Assembly (NCBI GenBank): GCA_964436305.1
Contig: CAYTCI010000002.1
Coordinates: forward strand, 100,334-164,333
Direction: 5' to 3'
DNA length: 64,000 nt
Source: JAKPUX01 sp964436305
GTDB lineage: Bacteria; Zhuqueibacterota; Zhuqueibacteria; Residuimicrobiales; Residuimicrobiaceae
Positions 1 through 9,179 of the stretch are shown here, in pieces. Under the pieces are notes generated by a model. That model searched no databases. It had not been told where the DNA came from and saw only the letters and a list, made by a program, of their open reading frames with translations. Each line of letters opens with the position of its first letter. Within the stretch, counting starts at the first letter, position 1. The translations under genes were made by a program, and so were the position numbers.

Positions 1-2
1 GC

Positions 3-857
3 CAGTACCGCCTGCTCGCCGATGCCGGCATCCGTGCCCATTTCGGCAGCGACTGGCTGCGCATCGGCAGCCTCAAGGCCTTCGCCGATGGCTCTCTCGG
101 CTCGACCACAGCCCTCTTCTTCGCCCCCTACGAGGGCACCACCCATCACGGCCTGCCCATGGATATCCTCCTCGATGGCCGCCTCGAACAATGGGCGCTG
201 GCTGCTGACCGCAGCGGCCTCCAGCTCTCGGTCCATGCCATCGGCGACAGCGCCAACAGCGCCATGCTTGACATCTTTGAACGCTGTGTCCGGGAGAATC
301 CCGTCCGGGACCGCCGTTTCCGCATCGAGCATGCCCAGCACATCGCCGGCAAGGACCTGGCCCGCTTCGCGCGCCTCGGCGTCATCGCCTCGATGCAGCC
401 CTATCACGCGATCGATGACGGCCGCTGGGCCTGGAAGCGCATCGGCGAGACGCGCTCGCACGAGGCCTATCCCTTCCGCTCGCTCCTCGACCAGGGGGTA
501 CATCTCTGCTTCGGCACCGACTGGTCGGTCGCGCCGCTCAATCCACTCCTCGGTCTCTATGCCGCGGTCACGCGCCGGACTCTCGATGACCAGCACCCCG
601 GGGGCTGGATCCCAGAACAGAAGATCACTCTCGCCGAAGCGATTGCCTGCTATACCCGCAACAGCGCTTACGCCTCGTATGACGAATCGATCAAGGGTCA
701 GCTCAAGGAGGGCTATCTCGCCGATCTGATCGTCCTCTCGGCCGACCTCTTTGCCATCCCGCCGGAGAAGATCCGCGAAGCCCAGGTCGACCTGACCGTC
801 CTTAACGGCCGGGTGATCTTTGAACGTGGGGCGGGCGAGGTCATCCCCGCGCGCTGA
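3..857 (+). CDS. Amidohydrolase family protein (YtcJ-like), 5' end cut by the window
   Basis: The frame is open from base 3, so only the last 284 residues are visible. They match the C-terminal half of the metal-dependent Amidohydrolase_3/YtcJ group: KAFADGSLGS near the visible start, HAIGD near residue 76, RIEHAQH near residue 109 (likely metal-ligand histidine) and FGTDWS near residue 172 (catalytic aspartate region). A C-terminal KGQLKEGYLADLIVLS stretch is the usual second half of the composite beta-sandwich. Members hydrolyse C-N bonds of diverse amides; the substrate cannot be told from sequence. The gene ends just before a strong bidirectional terminator. Family is secure; specificity and the N-terminus (signal peptide or not) are unknown. 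Confidence 0.88.
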   Translation, partial: QYRLLADAGIRAHFGSDWLRIGSLKAFADGSLGSTTALFFAPYEGTTHHGLPMDILLDGRLEQWALAADRSGLQLSVHAIGDSANSAMLDIFERCVRENPVRDRRFRIEHAQHIAGKDLARFARLGVIASMQPYHAIDDGRWAWKRIGETRSHEAYPFRSLLDQGVHLCFGTDWSVAPLNPLLGLYAAVTRRTLDDQHPGGWIPEQKITLAEAIACYTRNSAYASYDESIKGQLKEGYLADLIVLSADLFAIPPEKIREAQVDLTVLNGRVIFERGAGEVIPAR

Positions 858-877
858 TCCCACTGCTGCAAACAAAA

Positions 878-903
878 ACGGGCTGCCCAAGGCAGCCCGT
901 TTT
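878..903. terminator. Bidirectional intrinsic terminator
   Basis: A 10-bp G+C-rich stem (878-887 with 891-900) closes a CAA loop. A-run lies to its left and TTT to its right, so it can stop transcripts from both sides. It sits between the convergent amidohydrolase (+) and GH13 gene (-), as expected. Confidence 0.85.
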
Positions 904-906
904 GCG

Positions 907-2823
907 TTATGGCACAACCACAACCGAATTTTTGCCGCCATAGGGATCGAGCTCGCTCTCCGCGGCAGCGGGATCCGCAATCCATTGGCTGTTGTCGATG
1001 ACCAGCTTGTAGCGGTAGCGGCCCTTTTTAAGCGGGAGCCTCAGCTCCCAGTCACCCGCGCTGCTCCGGCTCAGCGTGTCCACCCCGGCAGCCCAGCCGT
1101 TGAAATCGCCGGCCAGCGAGAGATGCTGGGCCGCGCCCGAATAGCGGAAGGTGACCCAGGCCATATCGGCGCTGATGCGTGGCGTGAAGCGGCAGGCCCA
1201 CTCCATGGTATGCAGCAGAGAGCGGTTCCACCGGCCCTTGATGCGGAAGAGATGGCTGGCCCAGGGCTGCAGCTGCAGGCTGAGGCTGTCGGCGACGGGT
1301 TTGAGCCGCAGGGGGGAGAGCAGATCCTCAAAACGGCTGGTGGCGGCAAAAAGGCCGGGCGGCAGCGGCAGACGCCGTTCCTCGGGCGCGGAGGAGTTGG
1401 AGAGCACCACCAGCACCGCCTCCCTGGCTGTGTATTTGATAAAGGCATATACCCCGTAATCCTGATATATCTCCACCAATGCCTCGCTGCGCAGACAAGC
1501 CCATTGGCTGCGCAAGTGGAGGAGCCGGCGGGTGTGACCGACCAGCGCACGGTCCGCGCCGGTGACCCGCGACCAGGGCATCGGCAGGCGGTTGAGATAA
1601 TCCTGTCCCGCTCCCGTCTGCTCGTTGGTCGCAGCCGCCCCCTCGAGCGCCACCTCGTTGCCATAATAGAGCATCGGCAGGCCGTGCTGGACCAGGGTAT
1701 AGGTCAGGGCTGCGGCCATTTTTTCACGAACATGGCTGCCTGCCCAATAGCTGAACCGGGCGACGTCGTGGTTATCAATAACCTGTGAGAGCAGCAGGTC
1801 AGGGTACCACCGGCGGTTAAGGGCACTCTGACGGCTGAGCAGGGAGAGCGCGCCGCCCTGGGCGAAGACGCGATTGAGGGTGTAATAGAGGGGGATGTCG
1901 AAGAGAGCATTGAATCCGAGCTGGGAATAGCCGGCAACATAGGGGGTCTCACCGGCAAAAACCTCACCCAGCAGGAGGAAGTCGGGCCCGGCGAAGTCAT
2001 GGAGGTCATGGCAGATCCGCTCCCAGAAGGGTTTGGGAATATGCTTGACCGCATCGAGGCGGAAGCCGTCGCAGCCGCTCTCGACGATCCAGTATTTGGC
2101 CATATCCAGCAGGAAATCGTAAACGTGCGGATTCTCCTGGGCGAGATCGGGCAAGCCGTTGAGTTCGCGCGTCTCCAACTGCTGCTGATCCTGCCAATCC
2201 GTGATGCTGGTCGAGGCGTCGCTGCCGCTGTGGGGATGGAACCAGAAGCGATAGCCGGCCTCCTGCCATAATTCAGGCCGGGTGACCCAGGGATGATCGG
2301 GCGCGACGTGGTTGAAGATCATGTCCAGCACCACCTTCATGCTGCGGCGGTGGGCCTGGTGGACCAGGCGCCGCAAGGTCGCCATGTCGCCAAAATGTTC
2401 ATCGACCCGGAAGAAATCGATCGGATGATAGCCGTGGTAGGGCCACCAGCCGACAAAGGCGCTGTCGCTGTTGTCGAAGACCGGTGAGAGCCAGAGGGTG
2501 GTGACGCCGAGGCCCTGCAGGTAGTCGAGCTTGTCGATGACCCCCTGAAGGTCGCCGCCCTGATAGCATTTCAGGGCGGTGAGGTTGCCGCGGGCGCTGT
2601 CGAAGGGGCAGTAGCTGGCGGGATTGTGGCCGGCATCATTGGACGGGTCGCCGTTGTAAAAACGGTCGATGAGGATCAGATAGAGGTTCTCCCGCGACCA
2701 GTCGATGGCCCGGCGGGGATACGGCGAACGGGTCAGGGTGACGCGCGGCTGCCAGACCGGCCCGAGCTCCCCGGCACCGGCCGGCGCAGCGAGCAGCAGC
2801 AGGAAAGCGAGGGCGCGTCTAAT
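907..2823 (-). CDS. Secreted GH13 alpha-amylase family glycosidase with C-terminal glycogen-binding-like domain
   Basis: All four GH13 regions are present (numbered from the start used here): DMIFNH near 167, GFRLDAVKH near 253 with nucleophile D257, LLGEVF with acid/base E287, and VIDNHD with D353. A hydrophobic signal peptide (RRALAFLLLLAAPAGAG) opens the protein, so it acts outside the cytoplasm. The last 85 residues (LAGDFNGW...YRYKLVIDN...DPYGGKNSVV) resemble the AMPK/CBM48 glycogen-binding fold, here at the C-terminus. It is the last gene of an operon after two ABC exporter genes. Start problem: the only ATG in frame upstream is at 2937, but those 38 residues run through the end of the ABC gene and look like a shadow. 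The signal peptide begins at an ATT codon at 2823 that overlaps the ABC stop. I use that point and regard the start as open. Substrate is probably an alpha-glucan; maltogenic, cyclomaltodextrinase and amylase activities cannot be separated. Confidence 0.85.
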   Translation of the reverse strand: MRRALAFLLLLAAPAGAGELGPVWQPRVTLTRSPYPRRAIDWSRENLYLILIDRFYNGDPSNDAGHNPASYCPFDSARGNLTALKCYQGGDLQGVIDKLDYLQGLGVTTLWLSPVFDNSDSAFVGWWPYHGYHPIDFFRVDEHFGDMATLRRLVHQAHRRSMKVVLDMIFNHVAPDHPWVTRPELWQEAGYRFWFHPHSGSDASTSITDWQDQQQLETRELNGLPDLAQENPHVYDFLLDMAKYWIVESGCDGFRLDAVKHIPKPFWERICHDLHDFAGPDFLLLGEVFAGETPYVAGYSQLGFNALFDIPLYYTLNRVFAQGGALSLLSRQSALNRRWYPDLLLSQVIDNHDVARFSYWAGSHVREKMAAALTYTLVQHGLPMLYYGNEVALEGAAATNEQTGAGQDYLNRLPMPWSRVTGADRALVGHTRRLLHLRSQWACLRSEALVEIYQDYGVYAFIKYTAREAVLVVLSNSSAPEERRLPLPPGLFAATSRFEDLLSPLRLKPVADSLSLQLQPWASHLFRIKGRWNRSLLHTMEWACRFTPRISADMAWVTFRYSGAAQHLSLAGDFNGWAAGVDTLSRSSAGDWELRLPLKKGRYRYKLVIDNSQWIADPAAAESELDPYGGKNSVVVVP

Positions 2824-4582
2824 TCTGGTATTGCAGCTGGTAGAGACGATGATAGATCCCCTTTCTCGCGAGCAGCTCGGCGTGGGTGCCCATCTCGCGC
2901 ACCTCGCCCTTGTGGAGAACCAGGATCCAGTCGACATTCTGGATGGTCGAAAGGCGATGGGCGATGATGACCGAGGTGCGGCCGGTCATCAACCGGGTCG
3001 TGGCTTCGCGCAGCAGCAGTTCGGTCTCGGTGTCGACGGAGGAAGTGGCTTCATCCATGATCAGGACTTCCGGATCGAAAACCAGGGCGCGGGCGAAGGA
3101 GAGCAGCTGTTTCTGGCCGACCGACAGGTTGCTGCCGCGTTCGCTCAACTCGGTCTGGTAGCCGTTCGGCAGTTTTTCGATGAATTCGTGGGCATGGACA
3201 TCCCTGGCGGCCTGAATCACCCGTTCCATCGGAATCGACTGGTCGCCGAGGCGGATGTTGTACTCCACCGTGCCTGAGAAGATAAAGACGTCCTGCAGCA
3301 CCATGCGCACCCGTCGGCGCAGTTCGGGCAGGGGGTAGAGGGCGGTATCGATGCCGTTGAGAAGAATCTGCCCGCTGCTGGGCTCATACAGCCGGTCAAT
3401 CAGGTTGATCAGGGTGGTTTTTCCGGCACCGGTGGCGCCGACAATGGCCACCTTCTGGCCGCAGCCGATCTTGAAGGTGACCCGTTTCAGCACCGGTTCA
3501 TCCGGATTGTAGCTGAAAGTGACCTCGCGGAACTCGATCTCGCCGCACGGTGGCGGCATCGCCGCCGGATGTTCGGGAATGGGGGCCTGCTCGGCTTCGT
3601 CGAGCAGCTTGAAGATCCGCTCGCTCGAGGCCATCGCTGCCTGCATCAGATTATACTTCTCCGAGAGGTCGCGGATCGGCTGGAAAAAACGCTGGGAATA
3701 CTGGACGAAGGCGACGACCACGCCGATGGTCAGGGCGCCGCTGATGACGCGGATCCCCCCGTACCAGAGGATGATCGCCAGGGCCAGGGCGCTGATGATC
3801 TCGACCACCGGATAAAAGACCGAATAGTAATAGATCGTCTCGAGGTAGGCCTCGAGATAATCGTGGTTGAGCTGATCGAAACGGCGGTGGTTCTTTTTCT
3901 CGCGGTTGAAGATCTGGACGATCGACATCCCCATGATGTTTTCCTGCAGGTAGCTGTTGATGCGGGCGATGCGCAAGCGTACCTTGCGGAAGGATTCGCG
4001 CACGTTGATGCGGAACCAGGCGCTGGCGGCGAAGATCAGCGGCAGCACGGTGAAGCTGAGCAGGGCCAGCTGCCAGTTGAAGATCAGCATCACGATGATG
4101 ATGCCAAAGAGGACAAAGAGATCGCCGAAGAGGGTCACGACGCCGCTGGAGAGCATGCTGTTGAGGGTTTCGACATCGTTGGTCGCGCGGGTGACCAGGC
4201 GGCCGACCGGATTCTTGTCGAAGAAGGAGAGGGGCAGGCGCTGCAGATGCGAGAAGATCTGGTTGCGCATGTCATACATCACCTTCTGGCCGATCTTTTG
4301 CGTCAGGAAGGTCTGGAAAAAGATGAAGGTCATCTGTACCAGCAGCACCGCGAAGTAGATCGCCGCCAACCCGAGCAGGCCGTGAAACTGCCGGGTGCTG
4401 ATGTAGCGATCGATGGCCACCCTGGTCAGCCAGGGCAGGAGCAGTTCGGCCAGCGAGCCGAGAATGAGAACGATCACGGCCAGCACCACCTGCCAGCGGT
4501 AGGGATGAAGATAGGTCAGCAGCCGCCGCATCAGACGGCTGTCGTAGGCCTTGCCAATGATCTCTTCTTCGTGTTGTGCCAC
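2819..4582 (-). CDS. ABC exporter half-transporter, TM288/BmrD-like subunit
   Basis: A 587-residue type IV ABC exporter with six membrane segments in the first 310 residues and a nucleotide-binding domain after it. Walker A GATGAGKTT is near 382, the Q-loop is in VLQDVF, the signature is LSVGQ near 486 (canonical LSGGQ), Walker B is LIMDE near 507 with the catalytic glutamate kept, and the switch histidine is in IIAHR near 542. It begins at GTG, preceded by an AGGAG that overlaps the stop of the upstream ABC gene 8 bases away; longer open frame upstream is an overlap shadow. Together with that neighbour it should form a heterodimer with one degenerate ATP site, as in the TM287/288 and BmrCD families. 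Exported substrate unknown (drug, lipid or peptide). Confidence 0.88.
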   Translation of the reverse strand: MAQHEEEIIGKAYDSRLMRRLLTYLHPYRWQVVLAVIVLILGSLAELLLPWLTRVAIDRYISTRQFHGLLGLAAIYFAVLLVQMTFIFFQTFLTQKIGQKVMYDMRNQIFSHLQRLPLSFFDKNPVGRLVTRATNDVETLNSMLSSGVVTLFGDLFVLFGIIIVMLIFNWQLALLSFTVLPLIFAASAWFRINVRESFRKVRLRIARINSYLQENIMGMSIVQIFNREKKNHRRFDQLNHDYLEAYLETIYYYSVFYPVVEIISALALAIILWYGGIRVISGALTIGVVVAFVQYSQRFFQPIRDLSEKYNLMQAAMASSERIFKLLDEAEQAPIPEHPAAMPPPCGEIEFREVTFSYNPDEPVLKRVTFKIGCGQKVAIVGATGAGKTTLINLIDRLYEPSSGQILLNGIDTALYPLPELRRRVRMVLQDVFIFSGTVEYNIRLGDQSIPMERVIQAARDVHAHEFIEKLPNGYQTELSERGSNLSVGQKQLLSFARALVFDPEVLIMDEATSSVDTETELLLREATTRLMTGRTSVIIAHRLSTIQNVDWILVLHKGEVREMGTHAELLARKGIYHRLYQLQYQN

Positions 4583-4589
4583 GCGCTCC

Positions 4590-6407
4590 TCAACCGATTT
4601 CGGCCAACGATTCTTCCAGCATCTGCCGCTGGTACAACTGCCAGTAAGCTCCCTTTTGCTCGAGCAGCTCGTCATGCCGGCCCTGTTCGATGATCCGGCC
4701 TTCCTTGAGGACGACGATCAGATCGGCCTCGCGCACGGTCGAGATCCGGTGCGAGACCAGGATGGTCGTGCGTTCGGCCATCACCCCGCGCAGCCGTTTG
4801 AGGATCTCCTCCTCGGTATAGGTGTCGACCGCGGAGAGGGCATCGTCGAGGATGAGGATTTTTGGCTTGCGAATGACAGCGCGTGAAATGGCGGTCCGCT
4901 GCTTCTGCCCGCCGGAGAGGGTGATGCCGCGCTCGCCGACGAGGGTGGCAAATCCCTCGGGGAACTGGTCAAAATCGCTGCGGATCTGCGAGGTTTCGGC
5001 TGCGGCCTCGATCTCGGCCATGCGCATCTCCTCTTCGCCGAAGCCGATGTTCTCCTGCAGGGTTTCGGAGAAAAGGATCGTCTCCTGCGGCACCATGCCA
5101 ATGCTGCGCCGCAGCACGGCGAGGGGGATGCGCTCGATCGGATGGCCGTCGATGAGCAGCTCGCCCGCACCGGCCTGGTGGAGGCGGGGGATGAGGTTGA
5201 CCAGGGTCGATTTGCCGGAACCGGTGGCACCGACGATGGCCACAGTCTGTCCCGCGGGAATATACAGCGAGATCTGCTTGAGAACCGCTTCCGCCTCCGG
5301 CGAATAGGCGAAGGTGAGACCGCGGAATTCGATCTCGCCGTACAGTTCGCTGATGCCGTGATCGGTCTCCGGACCGTCGCCGATATCCGGCTGGGCGCGA
5401 AAGATCTCGAGGATGCGCTCGGTGGAGGCGAGGCCTTCCTGCCACATATTCAGGGTCCAGCCCATGGCGATCATCGGCCAGGCGAGCATCGCCAGGTAGG
5501 AGAGGAAGGCCACCAGACCGCCGATGCTGAGGCGGCCGTCCATGACCTCGCGGCCGCCGGCGACCAGCGCGGCGAGGGTGGTCAGGCCCAGGAGAAAATC
5601 GATGGTGGTCCACATGCCAGCCCGCACCTTGACCAGCTTGAGATTGCGGCGGATGTACTCCTCACTCTGGCCGCGGAAATCCTCGATCTCGTGCGCCTCC
5701 TGCACGTAAGATTTGACCACCCGGATGCCGGAGATGTTCTCCTGCACCTTGGCGGTCAGGCTGGAGAATTGTTCCTGGATTTTGTCAAAGAGGCGGGCGA
5801 TCTGCCGTGCCTGGCTGTAGACGATCAGGGCGACGAGCGGCATCAGCGCCAGCGACCAGAGGGTGGTCCGCCAGGAGATGCCCGCCATCAGGGCGATCGA
5901 AATGAGAGCGACGATGAAGGTCGTGGCAAAATACATGATCCCCGGCCCGAGCATCGAGCGCACTGCTTCCATATCGTTGGTCGCACGCGCCATCAGGTCA
6001 CCGGTCTTGTGGCGCTGATAGAACGAGGCCGGCAGCAGCTGTAAATGACGGAGATAGTCGTTGCGCAGATGGTACTCCACCTTGCGCGACATGCCGATCA
6101 ACTCCATGCGCAAATAGTAGCGGAAGAGGCCCTGCAGCAGGGTCATCCCGACCATGGCGGCCGCAAAGAGGCCAAGCGCGAGCAGCGGCGAATAGCCGCC
6201 GACCTGATGCTGCAGCCACAGCGGCAGAACGGCCTCGGCACTGCCCAGACGCCATTCCGCATACTCGATGGCGTAGCGCAGCACCATCGGCGCGGCCAGC
6301 TGGAATCCCGTCGTCAGGAGGGTCAGCAGGCCTCCGAGGAGCAGGCTCCCTTTGTGGCGGAGCAGATAGTGGAAAATAAACCGGCGCAGTTGATCGGTGG
6401 GCGGCAT
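4590..6407 (-). CDS. ABC exporter half-transporter, TM287/BmrC-like subunit
   Basis: First gene of the exporter operon, 605 residues from the ATG of MPPTDQLRRF; an AGGGA lies about 10 bases upstream. A longer frame to 6449 adds only unlikely residues. Transmembrane domain covers residues 1-330. Walker A GATGSGKST is near 393, the signature LSGGQ near 497 is canonical, and Walker B is ILILDD, in which aspartate replaces the usual catalytic glutamate (position 522). This degenerate Walker B pairs with the deviant LSVGQ signature of the partner, which is the expected split for heterodimeric exporters with one slow and one active ATP site. A sigma-70-like promoter is visible at 6514-6542. Confidence 0.88.
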   Translation of the reverse strand: MPPTDQLRRFIFHYLLRHKGSLLLGGLLTLLTTGFQLAAPMVLRYAIEYAEWRLGSAEAVLPLWLQHQVGGYSPLLALGLFAAAMVGMTLLQGLFRYYLRMELIGMSRKVEYHLRNDYLRHLQLLPASFYQRHKTGDLMARATNDMEAVRSMLGPGIMYFATTFIVALISIALMAGISWRTTLWSLALMPLVALIVYSQARQIARLFDKIQEQFSSLTAKVQENISGIRVVKSYVQEAHEIEDFRGQSEEYIRRNLKLVKVRAGMWTTIDFLLGLTTLAALVAGGREVMDGRLSIGGLVAFLSYLAMLAWPMIAMGWTLNMWQEGLASTERILEIFRAQPDIGDGPETDHGISELYGEIEFRGLTFAYSPEAEAVLKQISLYIPAGQTVAIVGATGSGKSTLVNLIPRLHQAGAGELLIDGHPIERIPLAVLRRSIGMVPQETILFSETLQENIGFGEEEMRMAEIEAAAETSQIRSDFDQFPEGFATLVGERGITLSGGQKQRTAISRAVIRKPKILILDDALSAVDTYTEEEILKRLRGVMAERTTILVSHRISTVREADLIVVLKEGRIIEQGRHDELLEQKGAYWQLYQRQMLEESLAEIG

Positions 6408-6513
6408 GAAGAACCATTCCCTGCTTGGTACGGGGTGTGCATTCCACAAGAGATCCGGCGGATGAAACCTCCCGGCCCGGCCTGCGTATGCCTGTTATAT
6501 GGTAACAAGAAAA

Positions 6514-6542
6514 AATATACTAAATCTGCAGTTCAATCACAA
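6514..6542 (-). promoter_or_regulatory. Candidate sigma-70 promoter for the ABC exporter/GH13 operon
   Basis: Read on the minus strand: TTGTGA, a 17-bp spacer, then TATATT. It lies about 105 bases upstream of the first ABC gene. Only the spacing and box similarity support it. Confidence 0.4.
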
Positions 6543-6597
6543 GTAATTACCGCAGACGCCCTGCCGGCGGAATCGGCAGCCATGCCACGAAGAAATC

Positions 6598-6626
6598 TTG
6601 CATTTCTCCGCGAAGGGGTGTATATT
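6598..6626 (+). promoter_or_regulatory. Candidate sigma-70 promoter for the M28 peptidase gene
   Basis: TTGCAT, 17-bp spacer, TATATT, ending 50 bases before the start codon. Good spacing in an otherwise empty divergent intergenic region. Confidence 0.5.
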
Positions 6627-6676
6627 GAGCTGACCATCGGGGATCTTCCCTCCACCAGCAAAGGACAAGGCCTTTC

Positions 6677-8260
6677 ATGCGCACCCCCTCCATCGTATTG
6701 CTCGCCATGCTCTCCACCGCCGGCTTTCTGCCCTGCCGCGCCGCCGATCTCCCGGCCCGCTCCCTGGCCGCCATTCAACCGGATCTGATGCGCCAGCAGC
6801 TGACCTTTCTCGCCTCTGATTCGCTGCGCGGGCGCAATACGCCCAGTGCGGGCCTCGACACCGCGGCGGCTTTCATCGCCCGCTCCTTCCAGAGCAGCGG
6901 TTTGCAGCCGCTGGGAGGCAGCTATTTCCAGGCGGTCGAGCTGCACCAGATCTTTCTGGGTGACAGCAACAGCTGCCGGATCACCGGCGCCGACGGCCTC
7001 GGCCGCGACTATCGCATCAAGAAGGAGTTCATGCCCTACGAGATGACCGCTGACCAGCTCTGCAGCGGCGAGATCGTCTTCGCCGGCTATGGCCTCGCCA
7101 CCCCTGAGCTGGGTTACGATGATTATGCGGGCCTGGAGGTCAAGGGTAAGATCGTCCTCGTCCTCAAGCGGGGGCCGCGGCAGAGTGATCCCTCCAGTCC
7201 CTTTTTCATCCACAAGGATGTCAGTTTCACCCGTACGGAGGAAAAGATCAAGACCGCAATCGAGCATGGCGCCGTGGGCATTTTGCTGGTGACCGATCCC
7301 CTGCACAACCGGATGCTCACCCCGCGCGGATTTCCCTGGCCGAACCTTTTTCCGGGATTTCCGGCCGATGCTGTGCCGGTCACGCTCGGCAAAAGCGGGG
7401 GTGAAAAGATTCCTGCCATCCAGGTAGGGGAGGAGGCGGTCATCCAGCTCTTCGGCAGCGTCGCTGCCTTGCGGGCCGAGCAGGCGGCGATCGACAGCAC
7501 CATGACGCCGCACTCGCACCCGCTCGCCGGCTGCCGGGCGGAGGTTCGCACCTCAACCCGGCATGCGGTCCAGCGAACCCGGAATGTCGTCGGGCTGATC
7601 CCGGGGAGCGACAAACGGATCAAGGATGAGGTGGTGATCATCGGCGCCCATTACGATCATACCGGCTACATTGCCAAAAGCCCTGCCGGCCAGGACAGCA
7701 TCTACAACGGTGCCGACGACAACGCCTCCGGCACGGTTGGGGTGCTCGCCTCCGCCCGGGCTCTGGCGATGGCCGAGAAAAAGCCGAAACGTTCCATCCT
7801 CTGCATCGCCTTCGCCGGCGAGGAGAAGGGACTCTTCGGTTCGACCCATTATGTGGCCGAGCCCCTCTGGCCGCTCGACAAGACCGCGGCCATGCTCAAT
7901 ATGGACATGATCAGCCGCAACCGCCTCGACTCGCTCTCGATCACCGGCAGCAAGACGAGCCGCGAGCTGCACCAGGACCTGATCAAGGCCAACCGGAAAA
8001 CCGGATTTCTGCTCGATTTCAGCAGCGACAAGTATCTGCGCGGCGGCAGCGACCACGCCCCCTTTGTTCGTAAAGCGATCCCGGTGCTCTTTTTCTTCTC
8101 CGGGATGCATCCGGATTACCACAAGGTCAGCGATGAAGTGGACAAATGCAATGTGTACAAAATGGCCCGGGTGGCGGAGCTGTGCAGCCGGGTTGCCTGG
8201 CAAGTAGCCAACGACAAGAAAAGACCGGTCTTTGTTGCGCCGGCAAAACCGAAAAACTAA
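6677..8260 (+). CDS. Secreted M28 family zinc aminopeptidase with PA domain
   Basis: A 527-residue exported metallopeptidase. Residues 1-22 form a signal peptide. A PA (protease-associated) insert covers roughly 115-280 (ELGYDDYAGLEVKGKIVLV). The M28 core follows from about 300 with a full co-catalytic two-zinc set: H325/D327 in GAHYDH, D347 in GADDN, the GEE pair at 382-383 (general base and ligand), D410 region in LNMDMI, and H460 in GSDHAPF. Such enzymes release N-terminal amino acids in the periplasm or outside. It is followed after 16 bases by a small secreted protein, likely one transcript that ends at the terminator near 9145. Exact specificity is unknown. Confidence 0.92.
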   Translation: MRTPSIVLLAMLSTAGFLPCRAADLPARSLAAIQPDLMRQQLTFLASDSLRGRNTPSAGLDTAAAFIARSFQSSGLQPLGGSYFQAVELHQIFLGDSNSCRITGADGLGRDYRIKKEFMPYEMTADQLCSGEIVFAGYGLATPELGYDDYAGLEVKGKIVLVLKRGPRQSDPSSPFFIHKDVSFTRTEEKIKTAIEHGAVGILLVTDPLHNRMLTPRGFPWPNLFPGFPADAVPVTLGKSGGEKIPAIQVGEEAVIQLFGSVAALRAEQAAIDSTMTPHSHPLAGCRAEVRTSTRHAVQRTRNVVGLIPGSDKRIKDEVVIIGAHYDHTGYIAKSPAGQDSIYNGADDNASGTVGVLASARALAMAEKKPKRSILCIAFAGEEKGLFGSTHYVAEPLWPLDKTAAMLNMDMISRNRLDSLSITGSKTSRELHQDLIKANRKTGFLLDFSSDKYLRGGSDHAPFVRKAIPVLFFFSGMHPDYHKVSDEVDKCNVYKMARVAELCSRVAWQVANDKKRPVFVAPAKPKN

Positions 8261-8276
8261 TTCTCTGGAGGAATGA

Positions 8277-9113
8277 ATGAAAAAGATCGTACTGGCCGTT
8301 TTGCTCTGCAGCGCTGTTCTCGCTTTTGGACAAAACACGACCACCCTGCGCTATGCCTATGAGATGGGGAAAACCTATACCTATGCCCTGGCCTCCCAGA
8401 CCACCGTCACGATGGAGATGAACGGCCAGGAGATGGTCACGGAGATGGGGCAGAATGCCAAAGTGGCGATTGCACCGCAGTCCGTCACCGCCAAGGGCGA
8501 CTATACCTGCTGGGTCTCTTTCCCCGAGCTCAGTGTCAAGGTCAAGAATTTCCGCATGGACTCCACCTTCGTGTTGAACGAGCTGGCGAACAAGCGCGCC
8601 GAGATCATTCAGACCCCGCAGGGCGAGGTGCTCTCCTCGGTGATGGTGGATACCGTCGCGGCCGATCCGATGCTGATGCAGTTGGGCGTCGAACCGGCGA
8701 CCCTCTTCAAACGGCTCCTGGTCCGCCTCCCGGAAAACGGGCTGGCCACCGGCGGCAGCTGGACCGAGACCCGGGTGGACACCGTGCATCAGAGCGGGAT
8801 TGCGATTGTGGTCGCGCCCAATATCACCTACACTCTCGCGGGTGCGGCGGAGTACAACGGCGTTCCCTGCCAAAAGATCGATTTTCAGGGGACGATGAAA
8901 CTCAATGGCAGCGGCAGCCAGATGGGCGCCAATGTGGTCGTCGATGGCGAGGGCAAACAGCAGGGGACCCTCTATTTTAATCCCGCCAAAGGGATGCTGG
9001 TCTTCTCCGAAAGCAGCGCGGATCAGGATATGACCATTGCAGTGACCGGGGCAGCCAACATGACCTTCCCGCAGTCGCTCACCACCCACTCCACTCTGAC
9101 CTATCTGCCCTGA
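8277..9113 (+). CDS. Secreted protein of unknown function (DUF6263-like)
   Basis: A 278-residue protein with a clear signal peptide (MKKIVLAVLLCSAVLAFGQ). The start is fixed by GGAGG five bases upstream of the ATG. The rest is beta-rich and without catalytic motifs; a repeated pattern of TYTYALASQTTVTMEMNG and YFNPAKGMLVFSES resembles DUF6263-type periplasmic proteins of the FCB group. It follows the M28 peptidase in the same transcript. I cannot assign a function. Confidence 0.75.
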   Translation: MKKIVLAVLLCSAVLAFGQNTTTLRYAYEMGKTYTYALASQTTVTMEMNGQEMVTEMGQNAKVAIAPQSVTAKGDYTCWVSFPELSVKVKNFRMDSTFVLNELANKRAEIIQTPQGEVLSSVMVDTVAADPMLMQLGVEPATLFKRLLVRLPENGLATGGSWTETRVDTVHQSGIAIVVAPNITYTLAGAAEYNGVPCQKIDFQGTMKLNGSGSQMGANVVVDGEGKQQGTLYFNPAKGMLVFSESSADQDMTIAVTGAANMTFPQSLTTHSTLTYLP

Positions 9114-9133
9114 ATTTTACCGAATAAAAAAAA

Positions 9134-9162
9134 GGCGCTGAGTATTCAGCGCCTTTTTTTTT
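9134..9162. terminator. Bidirectional intrinsic terminator
   Basis: 8-bp stem (9134-9141 with 9146-9153), 4-base loop, seven or more A to the left and nine T to the right. It separates the convergent secreted-protein gene (+) and serC (-). Confidence 0.9.
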
Positions 9163-9179
9163 ATTCCGTGCGGCAGCGG

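Noticed and set aside
3569..4693. 374-codon plus-strand frame opposite the second ABC subunit
   Set aside because: It is antisense to well-conserved ABC motifs, and its own sequence is rich in D, E, H and Q without any family pattern.
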